Source of the DNA: Flavobacteriaceae bacterium
GTDB lineage: Bacteria > Bacteroidota > Bacteroidia > Flavobacteriales > Flavobacteriaceae
DNA length: 14,145 nt
NCBI GenBank assembly: GCA_023700885.1
Contig: JAMPYA010000046.1
Location: 1-14,145, forward strand
Direction of reading: 5' to 3'
Each line of letters begins with the position of its first letter. The first letter of the stretch is position 1. Below the pieces are notes generated by a model that was given only the letters and a program-made list of their open reading frames with translations, searched no databases and was not told the DNA's origin. Made by a program: the position numbers and the translations under genes. This document shows, piece by piece, positions 6,624 to 12,951 of the stretch.

Positions 6624-7565
6624 TTGAATAAAAAGTATTTAATAACAATTGTTGGTCCGACTGCAATTGGTAAAACAGCCGTTAGCATTCCGATAGCTCA
6701 ACAATTTAACACTGAAATTATTTCGGGTGATTCTCGGCAATTTTACAAAGAAATGAATATAGGAACGGCCGTTCCTTCAGATGCTGAATTATCAACCGTA
6801 AAACATCATTTTATTCAAAGTATTTCCATTCATAATGATTATAGTGTAGGACATTTTGAAATGGACGCCATCAATTTTTTAGATCAACTATTTCAACATC
6901 ACGATGTAGCAGTTTTAGTTGGAGGTAGCGGACTTTATGTGGATGCAGTTTTAAAAGGTCTGGATGATTTTCCAAAGGTAAATCCACAAATCAGAAAACA
7001 GTTAAAGGCTGATTTAGAGCACTGTGGAATCATTTATTTACAAGAAAAATTAAAGGAATTAGATCTTGAAACTTATCAAAAAATTGAACTTCAAAACACC
7101 CACAGAGTCATTCGTGCTTTGGAGATTTGTCTAGGAACTGAGAAGCCATACTCCTATTATATCAAAAATGCGGTTAAAAAAAGAAATTTTATCCCGATTA
7201 AAATAGGTTTGGTAGCCGATAGAAAAACTATTTATGATAGAATTAATCAGCGTGTTGATCTTATGATACAAAATGGTTTGATAGATGAAGTAAGGCAACT
7301 AAAAGATTTTAAACACTTAAATTCCTTACTGACTGTTGGATACAGAGAACTATTTCAATATTTTAATGAAGAAATTACCTTAGATTTTGCCATAGAAGAA
7401 ATCAAAAAAAATACCCGTCGCTTTGCCAAACGACAACTAACCTGGTTTAGAAAAGATCCTGAAATTACGTGGTTCGACTGGAAAACTAAAAAAGAGGATA
7501 TCATACAGCATATCGAACAACAAATTTTGAATCATGAAAAAAATAATCTTTCAAACCTTACTTAG
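6624..7565 (+). CDS. miaA: tRNA dimethylallyltransferase
   Basis: MiaA transfers a dimethylallyl group to N6 of A37 in tRNAs reading codons that begin with U, which improves codon-anticodon pairing. The 313-residue protein shows the P-loop GPTAIGKT (11-18), SGDSRQFYKEMNIGTA (34-49) with the conserved Asp-Ser-Arg-Gln, LVGGSGLYVDAVLKGLDDFP (98-117), QNTHRVIRALEI (157-168), TVGYREL (237-243) and TRRFAKRQLTWFRKD (264-278). The start is a TTG: an in-frame stop lies at 6603-6605 and no ATG or GTG lies between it and the P-loop, while starting here gives the expected short N-terminal strand. It heads a packed group of four genes, and its 3' end overlaps the next gene by 32 bases. No convincing promoter box is visible; transcription may come through from yggS. 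Confidence 0.95.
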   Translation: MNKKYLITIVGPTAIGKTAVSIPIAQQFNTEIISGDSRQFYKEMNIGTAVPSDAELSTVKHHFIQSISIHNDYSVGHFEMDAINFLDQLFQHHDVAVLVGGSGLYVDAVLKGLDDFPKVNPQIRKQLKADLEHCGIIYLQEKLKELDLETYQKIELQNTHRVIRALEICLGTEKPYSYYIKNAVKKRNFIPIKIGLVADRKTIYDRINQRVDLMIQNGLIDEVRQLKDFKHLNSLLTVGYRELFQYFNEEITLDFAIEEIKKNTRRFAKRQLTWFRKDPEITWFDWKTKKEDIIQHIEQQILNHEKNNLSNLT

Positions 7566-7983
7566 TATTATACTAATGTTATTGACTCAATGTACCATGA
7601 AAACAGCTAAAACAACTGAGCAATTACAAGAAGAAATTAGACTTGTTGAGTTTGATTTTGCCCAAATGGCTGCCAAAGAAGGAATCGCTAAAGCTTTTTA
7701 TTTTTATGCAGCTGATAATGCAGTTTTACTCAGAAATCAGCAATTAATTGAAGGCAAAGAAGCAATTAAATTGTACATGAGTAAGATAGATTATTCAGAT
7801 GTTACACTTACTTGGAAACCCACAAAAATAGAAGTTGCTGATTCGGGTGATTTAGCTTACACTTACGGAGACTACACTTATACTAAAACAAATAAAGATG
7901 GTTCAGTTGATACACAAAAAGGAATATTTCACACCGTTTGGAAACGTCAAGAAAATGGCCATTGGCAATATGTTTGGGATTAA
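7534..7983 (+). CDS. Small DUF4440/SnoaL-like lipoprotein
   Basis: This 149-residue protein begins with a lipoprotein signal peptide: MKK, a hydrophobic core (4-17), then LLTQC with Cys20 as the lipidation site. Gln at -1 is unusual for a lipobox, so some doubt remains. The mature part has the pattern of the NTF2-like DUF4440 family: a first helix (25-45, EEIRLVEFDFAQMAAKEG), AFYFYAADNAVL (54-65), IEGKEAIKLYM (73-83), LTWKPTKIEV and SGDLAYTYGDYTY (104-117) and TVWKRQENGHWQYVWD (134-149). NTF2-like folds bind small ligands or act as hydrolases or isomerases; no catalytic residue set is recognisable here. The start overlaps the end of miaA by 32 bases, and the ATG at 7534 is needed for the signal peptide. 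The DUF486 gene follows 11 bases downstream. It is probably envelope-anchored; its function is unknown. Confidence 0.8.
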   Translation: MKKIIFQTLLSIILMLLTQCTMKTAKTTEQLQEEIRLVEFDFAQMAAKEGIAKAFYFYAADNAVLLRNQQLIEGKEAIKLYMSKIDYSDVTLTWKPTKIEVADSGDLAYTYGDYTYTKTNKDGSVDTQKGIFHTVWKRQENGHWQYVWD

Positions 7984-7994
7984 TTTTTTAAATT

Positions 7995-8366
7995 ATGGGA
8001 AAAGGAATTTTAACAGTAGTGTTGTTGGTATTTTCTAATACCTTTATGACATTGGCTTGGTACGGACATCTGAAATTTTCCGAATGGAAATGGTTTCAAA
8101 AAGCGGGATTATTGGCATTTATATTCATTAGTTGGGGAATTGCACTTTTTGAATATGCATTTCAAGTACCTGCTAACAGAATTGGTTTTTCAGGAAATGG
8201 AGGCCCTTTTACTTTAATACAACTTAAAGTTATTCAAGAAGTAATTACATTAGTAGTATTTACTATTTTCACACTGCTAGTATTTAAAAATGAAACTTTT
8301 AAATGGAATCATATAGTTGGTTTTATCTTTTTAGTTTTAGCAGTCTATTTTATATTTAAAAAGTAA
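7995..8366 (+). CDS. DUF486 (DMT-like) four-helix membrane protein
   Basis: This 123-residue protein is an inner-membrane protein of the DUF486/COG3169 family, distantly grouped with small drug/metabolite transporters. Four membrane segments are visible at about 3-22, 35-56, 79-97 and 105-121. Conserved family blocks are TLAWYGHLKF (19-28) between helices 1 and 2, and FEYAFQVPANRIGF (52-65) after helix 2. Length is typical of the family, with no truncation. It lies 11 bases after the lipoprotein gene and 3 bases before the dehydrogenase gene, so all three should share a transcript. By size it would work as an oligomer. The substrate is unknown, and transport itself is inferred from the fold. 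Confidence 0.87.
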   Translation: MGKGILTVVLLVFSNTFMTLAWYGHLKFSEWKWFQKAGLLAFIFISWGIALFEYAFQVPANRIGFSGNGGPFTLIQLKVIQEVITLVVFTIFTLLVFKNETFKWNHIVGFIFLVLAVYFIFKK

Positions 8367-8369
8367 TAA

Positions 8370-9302
8370 ATGAAACAAATTTTAATACTACAAGATTTAG
8401 GAATTGATGCTAAAGATTTTGAATCAAGTTTAATCCAAAATAAGCTACCACATCAGTCAGTATGGGGAATTAAAAGTGCACAATTAATCCCTGAAGAAGT
8501 AGCAGTTATCATCACTATTAAAGAAAAAGTAGATGAGACGCTACTGAGACAATTCCCAAATACCCAATTAATTGCTGTTGCATTTACCGGTTACGATGTG
8601 ATTGATATTAATTATTGTAGCCAAAATCATATAAGCGTTTGTAATGTTCCCTCCTACGCAACAGATGCCGTAGCAGAATTAACGATTGGATTGGCTATTT
8701 CTCTATTACGTGAGATACCTAAAACAAATCAACTTATCAGAAACGGCGGTTGGAATTATAAAGTTGGACAAGAACTTAAAGGCAAGACAATTGGTATTGT
8801 TGGAACCGGCACCATTGGATTAAAAGTTGCCGAACTTTTTAAAGTTTTTGGATGTAAACTTTTAGGATGGTCAAGAACTAAAAATCCTGAATTTTTAAAA
8901 CTTGGTGGTATTTATTTGGATGATATCAATAAATTATGTAAAAAAGTTGATATTCTAACTATTCACACTCCGCTCAATGAATCAACTAAGCATTTAATTG
9001 ATGTAACACAATTACAATTAATGCAACCGAGCTCTTTTTTGATCAATACAGCTCGTGGTCCCATTGTAAATCAAGAAGCGTTGACAAAAGCGCTTAATGA
9101 TCAAATAATTGCTGGAGCCGCCATTGATGTTTTTGATGTTGAGCCAGTCCCTCAAGATTTAGCATTACTAAAAACAACTAATAGTATTATAACCCCGCAT
9201 ATTGCCTATAAAACTCAAGATGCATTGCAAAGAAGAGCAATGATTACTGTAGAAAACATCAAACATTTTATAAACGGAAACCCAATTAATAAAATAGTAT
9301 AG
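8370..9302 (+). CDS. D-2-hydroxyacid dehydrogenase, probably NADP-dependent
   Basis: This 310-residue enzyme belongs to the D-isomer 2-hydroxyacid dehydrogenase superfamily that includes SerA, hydroxypyruvate and glyoxylate reductases. It has the Rossmann motif GTGTIG (145-150) and the catalytic set Arg229 (NTARG), Glu258 (DVEP) and His277 (TPHI). At the end of the second Rossmann strand it has Ser168-Arg169 (WSRT) instead of the Asp found in the nearby SerA, a change that in this superfamily usually marks NADP(H) preference. That suggests a reductase direction on hydroxypyruvate, glyoxylate or a related 2-oxoacid. RNGGWNY (124-130) and LKGKTIGIVG are family-typical. It starts 3 bases after the DUF486 gene and ends the + strand group. 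There is no regulatory domain. The exact substrate cannot be read from sequence. Confidence 0.9.
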   Translation: MKQILILQDLGIDAKDFESSLIQNKLPHQSVWGIKSAQLIPEEVAVIITIKEKVDETLLRQFPNTQLIAVAFTGYDVIDINYCSQNHISVCNVPSYATDAVAELTIGLAISLLREIPKTNQLIRNGGWNYKVGQELKGKTIGIVGTGTIGLKVAELFKVFGCKLLGWSRTKNPEFLKLGGIYLDDINKLCKKVDILTIHTPLNESTKHLIDVTQLQLMQPSSFLINTARGPIVNQEALTKALNDQIIAGAAIDVFDVEPVPQDLALLKTTNSIITPHIAYKTQDALQRRAMITVENIKHFINGNPINKIV

Positions 9303-9315
9303 AAAATTAAAGATC

Positions 9316-9369
9316 AATTACCAATTATACATCCCTAAATTTAACAATTTGAATTCGATATTGGTAATT
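9316..9369. repeat. 10-bp inverted repeat after the dehydrogenase gene
   Basis: AATTACCAAT (9316-9325) and ATTGGTAATT (9360-9369) are perfectly complementary across a 34-base spacer, starting 13 bases past the stop codon. It may stabilise the 3' end of the mRNA or act as a weak terminator; there is no T-run behind it on the + strand. Confidence 0.45.
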
Positions 9370-9405
9370 AATGAAAGAATAAATAGATTTCTAGCTTTGT
9401 TGCGG

Positions 9406-9469
9406 GTGTATCATAAAATTGATCAAATTGAAATCTTAGTAAGATTAAATTTTGATAGATTTAATACAC
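9406..9469. other. Long imperfect hairpin, possible small RNA or bidirectional terminator
   Basis: GTGTAT (9406-9411) pairs with ATACAC (9464-9469), AAAT (9416-9419) with ATTT (9459-9462), ATCAAA (9422-9427) with TTTGAT (9451-9456), and AATCT (9432-9436) with AGATT (9442-9446) around a 5-base loop. I count about 24 pairs over 64 bases with a few bulges. The exact TAnnTTTG box TAGCTTTG at 9392-9399 would start a + strand transcript at about 9406, the base where the hairpin begins. Without a flanking T-run it is not a standard terminator. Confidence 0.4.
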
Positions 9470-9542
9470 ACGTTAATTGTAATAACCAGCTTAATTTAGA
9501 TCTAATGTTTAAATCTTCCATTTTTTAATTATGCAATTAAAG

Positions 9543-10205
9543 TTATTTCCCAAATAGACTAGAAACTATTGATACCCTGTTTTTTTTTGATAACACTACA
9601 ACTATATCTTTTACAAAAACTCGTGATTCACCATCTGGAATAATTATTTGACTATTTCTTTTGATAAGAATAATAAGAGCATCGCTAGGTAAAATCTTTT
9701 CTATCTTAAGTTCTTTTACCAATTTATTGGCTATTTGTGATTTTTCTTTTACAACCATTTCCAATACTTCAAAACCATCTCCTAAATCTAAAAACTCTTT
9801 TACATTAGGACCTTGAACTGCTCTGTATAAATACCTTCCATTTAAACGGTATGGACTTTCTACTGTGTCTGTTCCCAATTGCTCAAATACTGGTAAATGG
9901 TCTTCAATATTAACAGAGCTAACTAATCTTTTAACTCCCATTTGTTTAGCCAGTAAAATCACTAAAGAATTTACAGCATCATCATTCGTGGTAATAATAA
10001 TGGCATCAGCTTTAGTTGCATTTGCTTCTTTTAACGCTTCAATACTTGTGGCATCCGAATTGATTACCACACAATCAAAATGAGTGGCTACCCAGTCTGC
10101 TACACTTTTATTTTTTTCAATCACAAAAACATCATGATTGTCCTTAACTGCTGCTTCTATAACGTGTTTTCCTGTTCTTCCAGCACCAACAATAATAATA
10201 TGCAT
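9543..10205 (-). CDS. trkA: TrkA/KtrA-type potassium uptake regulator, single RCK unit
   Basis: This cytosolic protein is the nucleotide-binding gating partner of the TrkH channel encoded just upstream. With the start at 10205 it has 220 residues: an RCK_N Rossmann domain (1 to about 118) with GAGRTG (7-12), the ribose-binding Glu30 and SDAT (50-53), then an RCK_C domain (about 130-215). This is one RCK unit, like Bacillus KtrA, rather than the tandem of E. coli TrkA (458 residues), so an eight-subunit ring is expected. The frame is open for 29 more codons upstream into trkH, but MHIIIVGAGRTGK is the natural N-terminus and an AAGGA site lies 8 bases before it. The trkH stop is 19 bases upstream. 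It is the last gene of the - strand cluster. Confidence 0.92.
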   Translation of the reverse strand: MHIIIVGAGRTGKHVIEAAVKDNHDVFVIEKNKSVADWVATHFDCVVINSDATSIEALKEANATKADAIIITTNDDAVNSLVILLAKQMGVKRLVSSVNIEDHLPVFEQLGTDTVESPYRLNGRYLYRAVQGPNVKEFLDLGDGFEVLEMVVKEKSQIANKLVKELKIEKILPSDALIILIKRNSQIIIPDGESRVFVKDIVVVLSKKNRVSIVSSLFGK

Positions 10206-10213
10206 AATATTTT

Positions 10214-10218
10214 TCCTT
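10214..10218 (-). promoter_or_regulatory. Ribosome binding site that fixes the trkA start
   Basis: On the - strand the sequence reads AAGGA, then 8 bases, then ATG (10205-10203). It lies in the 19-base gap after the trkH stop and supports the shorter trkA start over the upstream ATG at 10292 inside trkH. Strong sites are otherwise rare in this window. Confidence 0.65.
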
Positions 10219-10224
10219 TTAATG

Positions 10225-11802
10225 TTAAACAATTCTTGGTTTAGTTCCGTATATAATGATCCTAAATAGTACAAGTATAGGAATGATTTCAATTCTGCCT
10301 GCCCACATTTGAATGATGTAAATAACTTCCAGAATGGGTGACATACTAGGATCAGTTATTCCGGTTGATAGACCGACAGTTCCTTGTGCAGAAGCAGATT
10401 CGAAAATGGCATCTGCCAATGTAAAATTATTTGGCATGAAATAAACTGTAATTAAGGTTGAAATAAAAACAAAAATCAGATAAATAAGTGTGAATATTCC
10501 AGCTCTTGAAAGTTCTGTATTCATTTCATCTGGGAGCAATATTTTATTATTAAATTTTACTGTTTTTATCGTATTCTCTGACAAAAAGACTTTACTGATG
10601 TGCCATCTCAAACCTTTTTGAAGCAATAATGCACGTATAATTTTTATTCCTCCAACGGTACCGCCTGCACAACCGCCAACAATCATTGCACCAACTACAA
10701 TGAAAAGGGTAGATAAATCACCCCAAGCACCAATATTTGAAGTTTGCCAACCCGTTGTTGTGATTGCTGTTGCAAATTGAAACATACCATCTCTTACAGG
10801 GTTTGATACGATATCTTCGTGATACAACATTAAAGAAAGTATGATACCTCCAAGTAAACAAGAAATAATCATCGCTCTAGTTTGAATATCTTTCCAAATT
10901 TGACTGAATTGTTTTAAAAATATAAATCTGTAAAGGAAAGGCAATGAAAAACCGCCAACTATCATAGGAAAAATATAGAGGATTTCCATAGCATTTGACT
11001 TGTATGTAGCGATGCTATCATCTAATGTGCTAAATCCTCCTGTTGATTGACCTGCCATAGCATGGTTAATAGAATCAAATAATGCTTCAGCTACTGGATA
11101 ATCTGGTAGAATCAAAATTGTTCCAATAAATAAATAAATAAAAACCAACATCGTAATTACAACATAGACTTTCCAAATAGCTCTCGCTGTTTGAATAACA
11201 TTGGTTCTTAATTTTGCTACACTAGCTTCAGAACTGTAAAGTTTGATAGCTCCCTGACCTGGCAATTGTTTAAATATTGCTAAAGCCATAACAATAAAAC
11301 CTGCTCCACCAACCCATTGTGAAAAGTGACGATAAAATAAAATACTTTTTCCTATCGATGGTTCATGATAGGCCATTGTAAGCCCAGTTGTTGTAAACGC
11401 ACTGGTACTTTCAAAAATTGAATGTAAAGGATTTCTGAAATTTATTAGACTGGACGTATAGTTAAATCCATTAGGTACAAATTGTTGCATAATTTCAATT
11501 GGGGTAATCCAAGCTATAATAATATAAGGTAGCGCACCCAATATAACAATCATTAACCAACCAATGGCAGCAATAGCAAGTGAATGTTTGTATTCTGGTT
11601 CATCAGTTTTTTTAAATAATCTAAAAAAAGTATAGCCGATAACCGTAGTTAGAGATCCCGCAAGTAAAAAACCAATCATTGAATACCACTCATGATATAT
11701 AATTGCAGGTAAAGAAGGAATAAACATGACCCATCCTAAAATAATTTGTAAACTAGCAACCTGTTTAACAAACATTTTGAAAACGGAACTATTTTTTAGC
11801 AT
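10225..11802 (-). CDS. trkH: TrkH-type potassium channel/transporter subunit
   Basis: This inner-membrane protein forms the K+ path of a Trk/Ktr uptake system, gated by the RCK protein encoded next to it. The 525 residues contain four pore repeats with the filter segments TTTGLT (137-142), STGGFS (253-258), TTTGWQT (348-354) and GTVGLSTG (474-481), each with the conserved glycine. The glycine-rich stretch GGCAGGTVGGIKIIR (376-390) matches the intramembrane gating loop. Two additional N-terminal hydrophobic segments (about 15-35 and 40-60) make it TrkH-like rather than the shorter KtrB. The ATG at 11802 overlaps the end of the 114-aa gene by 14 bases, suggesting translational coupling; an internal Met10 is a possible alternative start. 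trkA follows after 19 bases. Confidence 0.95.
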   Translation of the reverse strand: MLKNSSVFKMFVKQVASLQIILGWVMFIPSLPAIIYHEWYSMIGFLLAGSLTTVIGYTFFRLFKKTDEPEYKHSLAIAAIGWLMIVILGALPYIIIAWITPIEIMQQFVPNGFNYTSSLINFRNPLHSIFESTSAFTTTGLTMAYHEPSIGKSILFYRHFSQWVGGAGFIVMALAIFKQLPGQGAIKLYSSEASVAKLRTNVIQTARAIWKVYVVITMLVFIYLFIGTILILPDYPVAEALFDSINHAMAGQSTGGFSTLDDSIATYKSNAMEILYIFPMIVGGFSLPFLYRFIFLKQFSQIWKDIQTRAMIISCLLGGIILSLMLYHEDIVSNPVRDGMFQFATAITTTGWQTSNIGAWGDLSTLFIVVGAMIVGGCAGGTVGGIKIIRALLLQKGLRWHISKVFLSENTIKTVKFNNKILLPDEMNTELSRAGIFTLIYLIFVFISTLITVYFMPNNFTLADAIFESASAQGTVGLSTGITDPSMSPILEVIYIIQMWAGRIEIIPILVLFRIIIYGTKPRIV

Positions 11803-12133
11803 TGAATTTCAGTTGAAGAGTAGAAATATCTATTAATAATCGCTTTAGTAATTCAGATATTTCTCTGTTTTCCATAATATTTTGAATACTACTAGAAAAG
11901 AATAACATTTTTTTTAGATACATGGATAACGCATTTAGTTCTGATTCTAACCCATTTTGTGTAGATTCCTGAAAGGCGTTATTCATCATTTCGCTCAATT
12001 CAGTTCCACATTCAATAATTTTTTTAATATCAGTATATGGTTCTTCATTTAATAATCCTTTAATCGCATTAATTTTTTTATATATTTGGACAATACAATT
12101 TGCTGTTTCCGAATCTATCTTAATATTTTCCAT
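11789..12133 (-). CDS. Unrecognised 114-aa helical protein in the potassium cluster
   Basis: I do not recognise this protein. It is soluble-looking, with no signal peptide or membrane segment, and is probably almost all alpha-helical: heptad-like spacing of Ile/Leu/Met at 13-28, 35-54, 62-80 and 88-109, few glycines and only two prolines-or-glycines per helix break. The N-terminus reads MENIKIDSETANC and the C-terminus is basic (LKFNAKK). Two cysteines (13, 42) do not form a known metal motif. Its stop overlaps the trkH start by 14 bases, a strong sign of real translation and coupling. It lies downstream of the kdpE-like gene, after 140 bases that hold a palindrome and a weak promoter box. 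A role as a small partner or regulator of the two-component system or Trk is inference from position only. Confidence 0.72.
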   Translation of the reverse strand: MENIKIDSETANCIVQIYKKINAIKGLLNEEPYTDIKKIIECGTELSEMMNNAFQESTQNGLESELNALSMYLKKMLFFSSSIQNIMENREISELLKRLLIDISTLQLKFNAKK

Positions 12134-12165
12134 ATCGTAATCTTATATGACATTTTTGATTGTTC

Positions 12166-12179
12166 ATAATCATGATTAT
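12166..12179. promoter_or_regulatory. 14-bp perfect palindrome, possible operator
   Basis: ATAATCATGATTAT is a perfect 14-bp palindrome, 33 bases upstream of the 114-aa gene's start and in the 140-base gap after the kdpE-like gene. A one-mismatch -7 box lies just upstream on the - strand (GAACTTTG, 12198-12191), so the palindrome would fall at the start of the transcript, a place where repressors bind. One such palindrome is expected by chance in a window of this size and AT content. Confidence 0.35.
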
Positions 12180-12190
12180 AAACAGAATTA

Positions 12191-12198
12191 CAAAGTTC
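12191..12198 (-). promoter_or_regulatory. Weak -7 box upstream of the 114-aa gene and trkHA
   Basis: Read on the - strand, GAACTTTG matches TAnnTTTG except for the first base. It would give a start near 12184 and a leader of about 50 bases, allowing the small gene, trkH and trkA to be expressed apart from the two-component genes. No -33 element is visible, so this is tentative. Confidence 0.3.
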
Positions 12199-12273
12199 AG
12201 AAGAAATAGATATTTAAAAAATTAAGGTTTACAAGAAAGATGTAAAGATTTTATAAAGAATTGCAATTTATTA

Positions 12274-12951
12274 TTAAGCAAAACGGTAGCCAACGCCACT
12301 TTCTGTAATTATATGCTGTGGATTGTTTGGATCGGATTCTATCTTTTTACGAAGCGTACCCACAAAAACTCTTAAATATTGTGTTTCGGTTTGGTAACCA
12401 ACACCCCATATTTGTTTCAGTATATACTGATGAGTTAATACCCTACCTTCATTTTTAACAAATAAAGCAAGCAAATTATATTCAGTAGATGTAAGTTTTA
12501 AAATTTCATTGTTACACTTACCCAATCTTGCAATTAAATCAATTTCAATATCACCACATTTAATCACACTTTCATTAACCAAATTTTGATCACGTCTTAT
12601 CGCAGACCTTATTCTAGCCAGTAATTCTCCTATTCTAAATGGTTTGGTTAAATAATCAGTGGCTCCATTATCTAAAGCCGAAATAATATCAGTTTCATTA
12701 TCCTGAACAGACAAAATAATGATGGGTTTGTTGTACCATTCTCTCAATTCTTTCAATAATTCATGACCACTTTTGTCGGGTAATCCAATATCCAGTACAA
12801 TAAGATCAGGAGAATGACTTGCAGCAAACGTTAAACCTTCCTTTCCATTAGAAGCATGGATGACTTTATAATTATTACTTTCTAAATTAATTTGTAATAA
12901 TTTTCTAATTTGAGGTTCGTCATCTATTATTAGTATCTCTGCCTTATTCAT
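12274..12951 (-). CDS. KdpE-like response regulator (OmpR family)
   Basis: This 225-residue transcription factor has a receiver domain (5-117) with the acidic pair Asp10-Asp11, phospho-acceptor Asp54 (VLDIGLPD), Ser81 at the Thr/Ser switch and Lys103 (LTKPF), followed by an OmpR-type winged-helix DNA-binding domain (about 128-225). TSTEYNLLALF (148-158) and the segment YLRVFVGTLRKKIESD and GVGYRF near the end are the form seen in KdpE, the regulator of potassium transport genes. Its start overlaps the end of the histidine kinase gene by 8 bases, so the two are a cognate pair. No kdpFABC gene is in view; the downstream genes are trkH and trkA, which are plausible targets. KdpE-like identity is confident as a family; the regulon is inferred. 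Confidence 0.9.
   Translation of the reverse strand: MNKAEILIIDDEPQIRKLLQINLESNNYKVIHASNGKEGLTFAASHSPDLIVLDIGLPDKSGHELLKELREWYNKPIIILSVQDNETDIISALDNGATDYLTKPFRIGELLARIRSAIRRDQNLVNESVIKCGDIEIDLIARLGKCNNEILKLTSTEYNLLALFVKNEGRVLTHQYILKQIWGVGYQTETQYLRVFVGTLRKKIESDPNNPQHIITESGVGYRFA

Larger units (their letters stand above)
9303..9542. other. Convergent intergenic region rich in inverted repeats
   Basis: These 240 bases separate the + strand dehydrogenase from the - strand trkA, with both genes pointing inward. I find no coding frame. It holds a 10-bp inverted repeat (9316-9369), a promoter-like TAGCTTTG (9392-9399), a long imperfect hairpin (9406-9469), a 10-bp palindrome TTAGATCTAA (9496-9505), a T6 run (9521-9526) and a short AT hairpin (TTAATT 9525-9530 with AATTAA 9535-9540). 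No classic GC stem followed by a T-run serves either gene. Confidence 0.7.

Noticed and set aside
10206..10292. Upstream ATG at 10292 giving trkA 29 more residues
   Set aside because: It lies inside the trkH coding sequence, the added residues resemble no RCK protein, and a good AAGGA site precedes the ATG at 10205.
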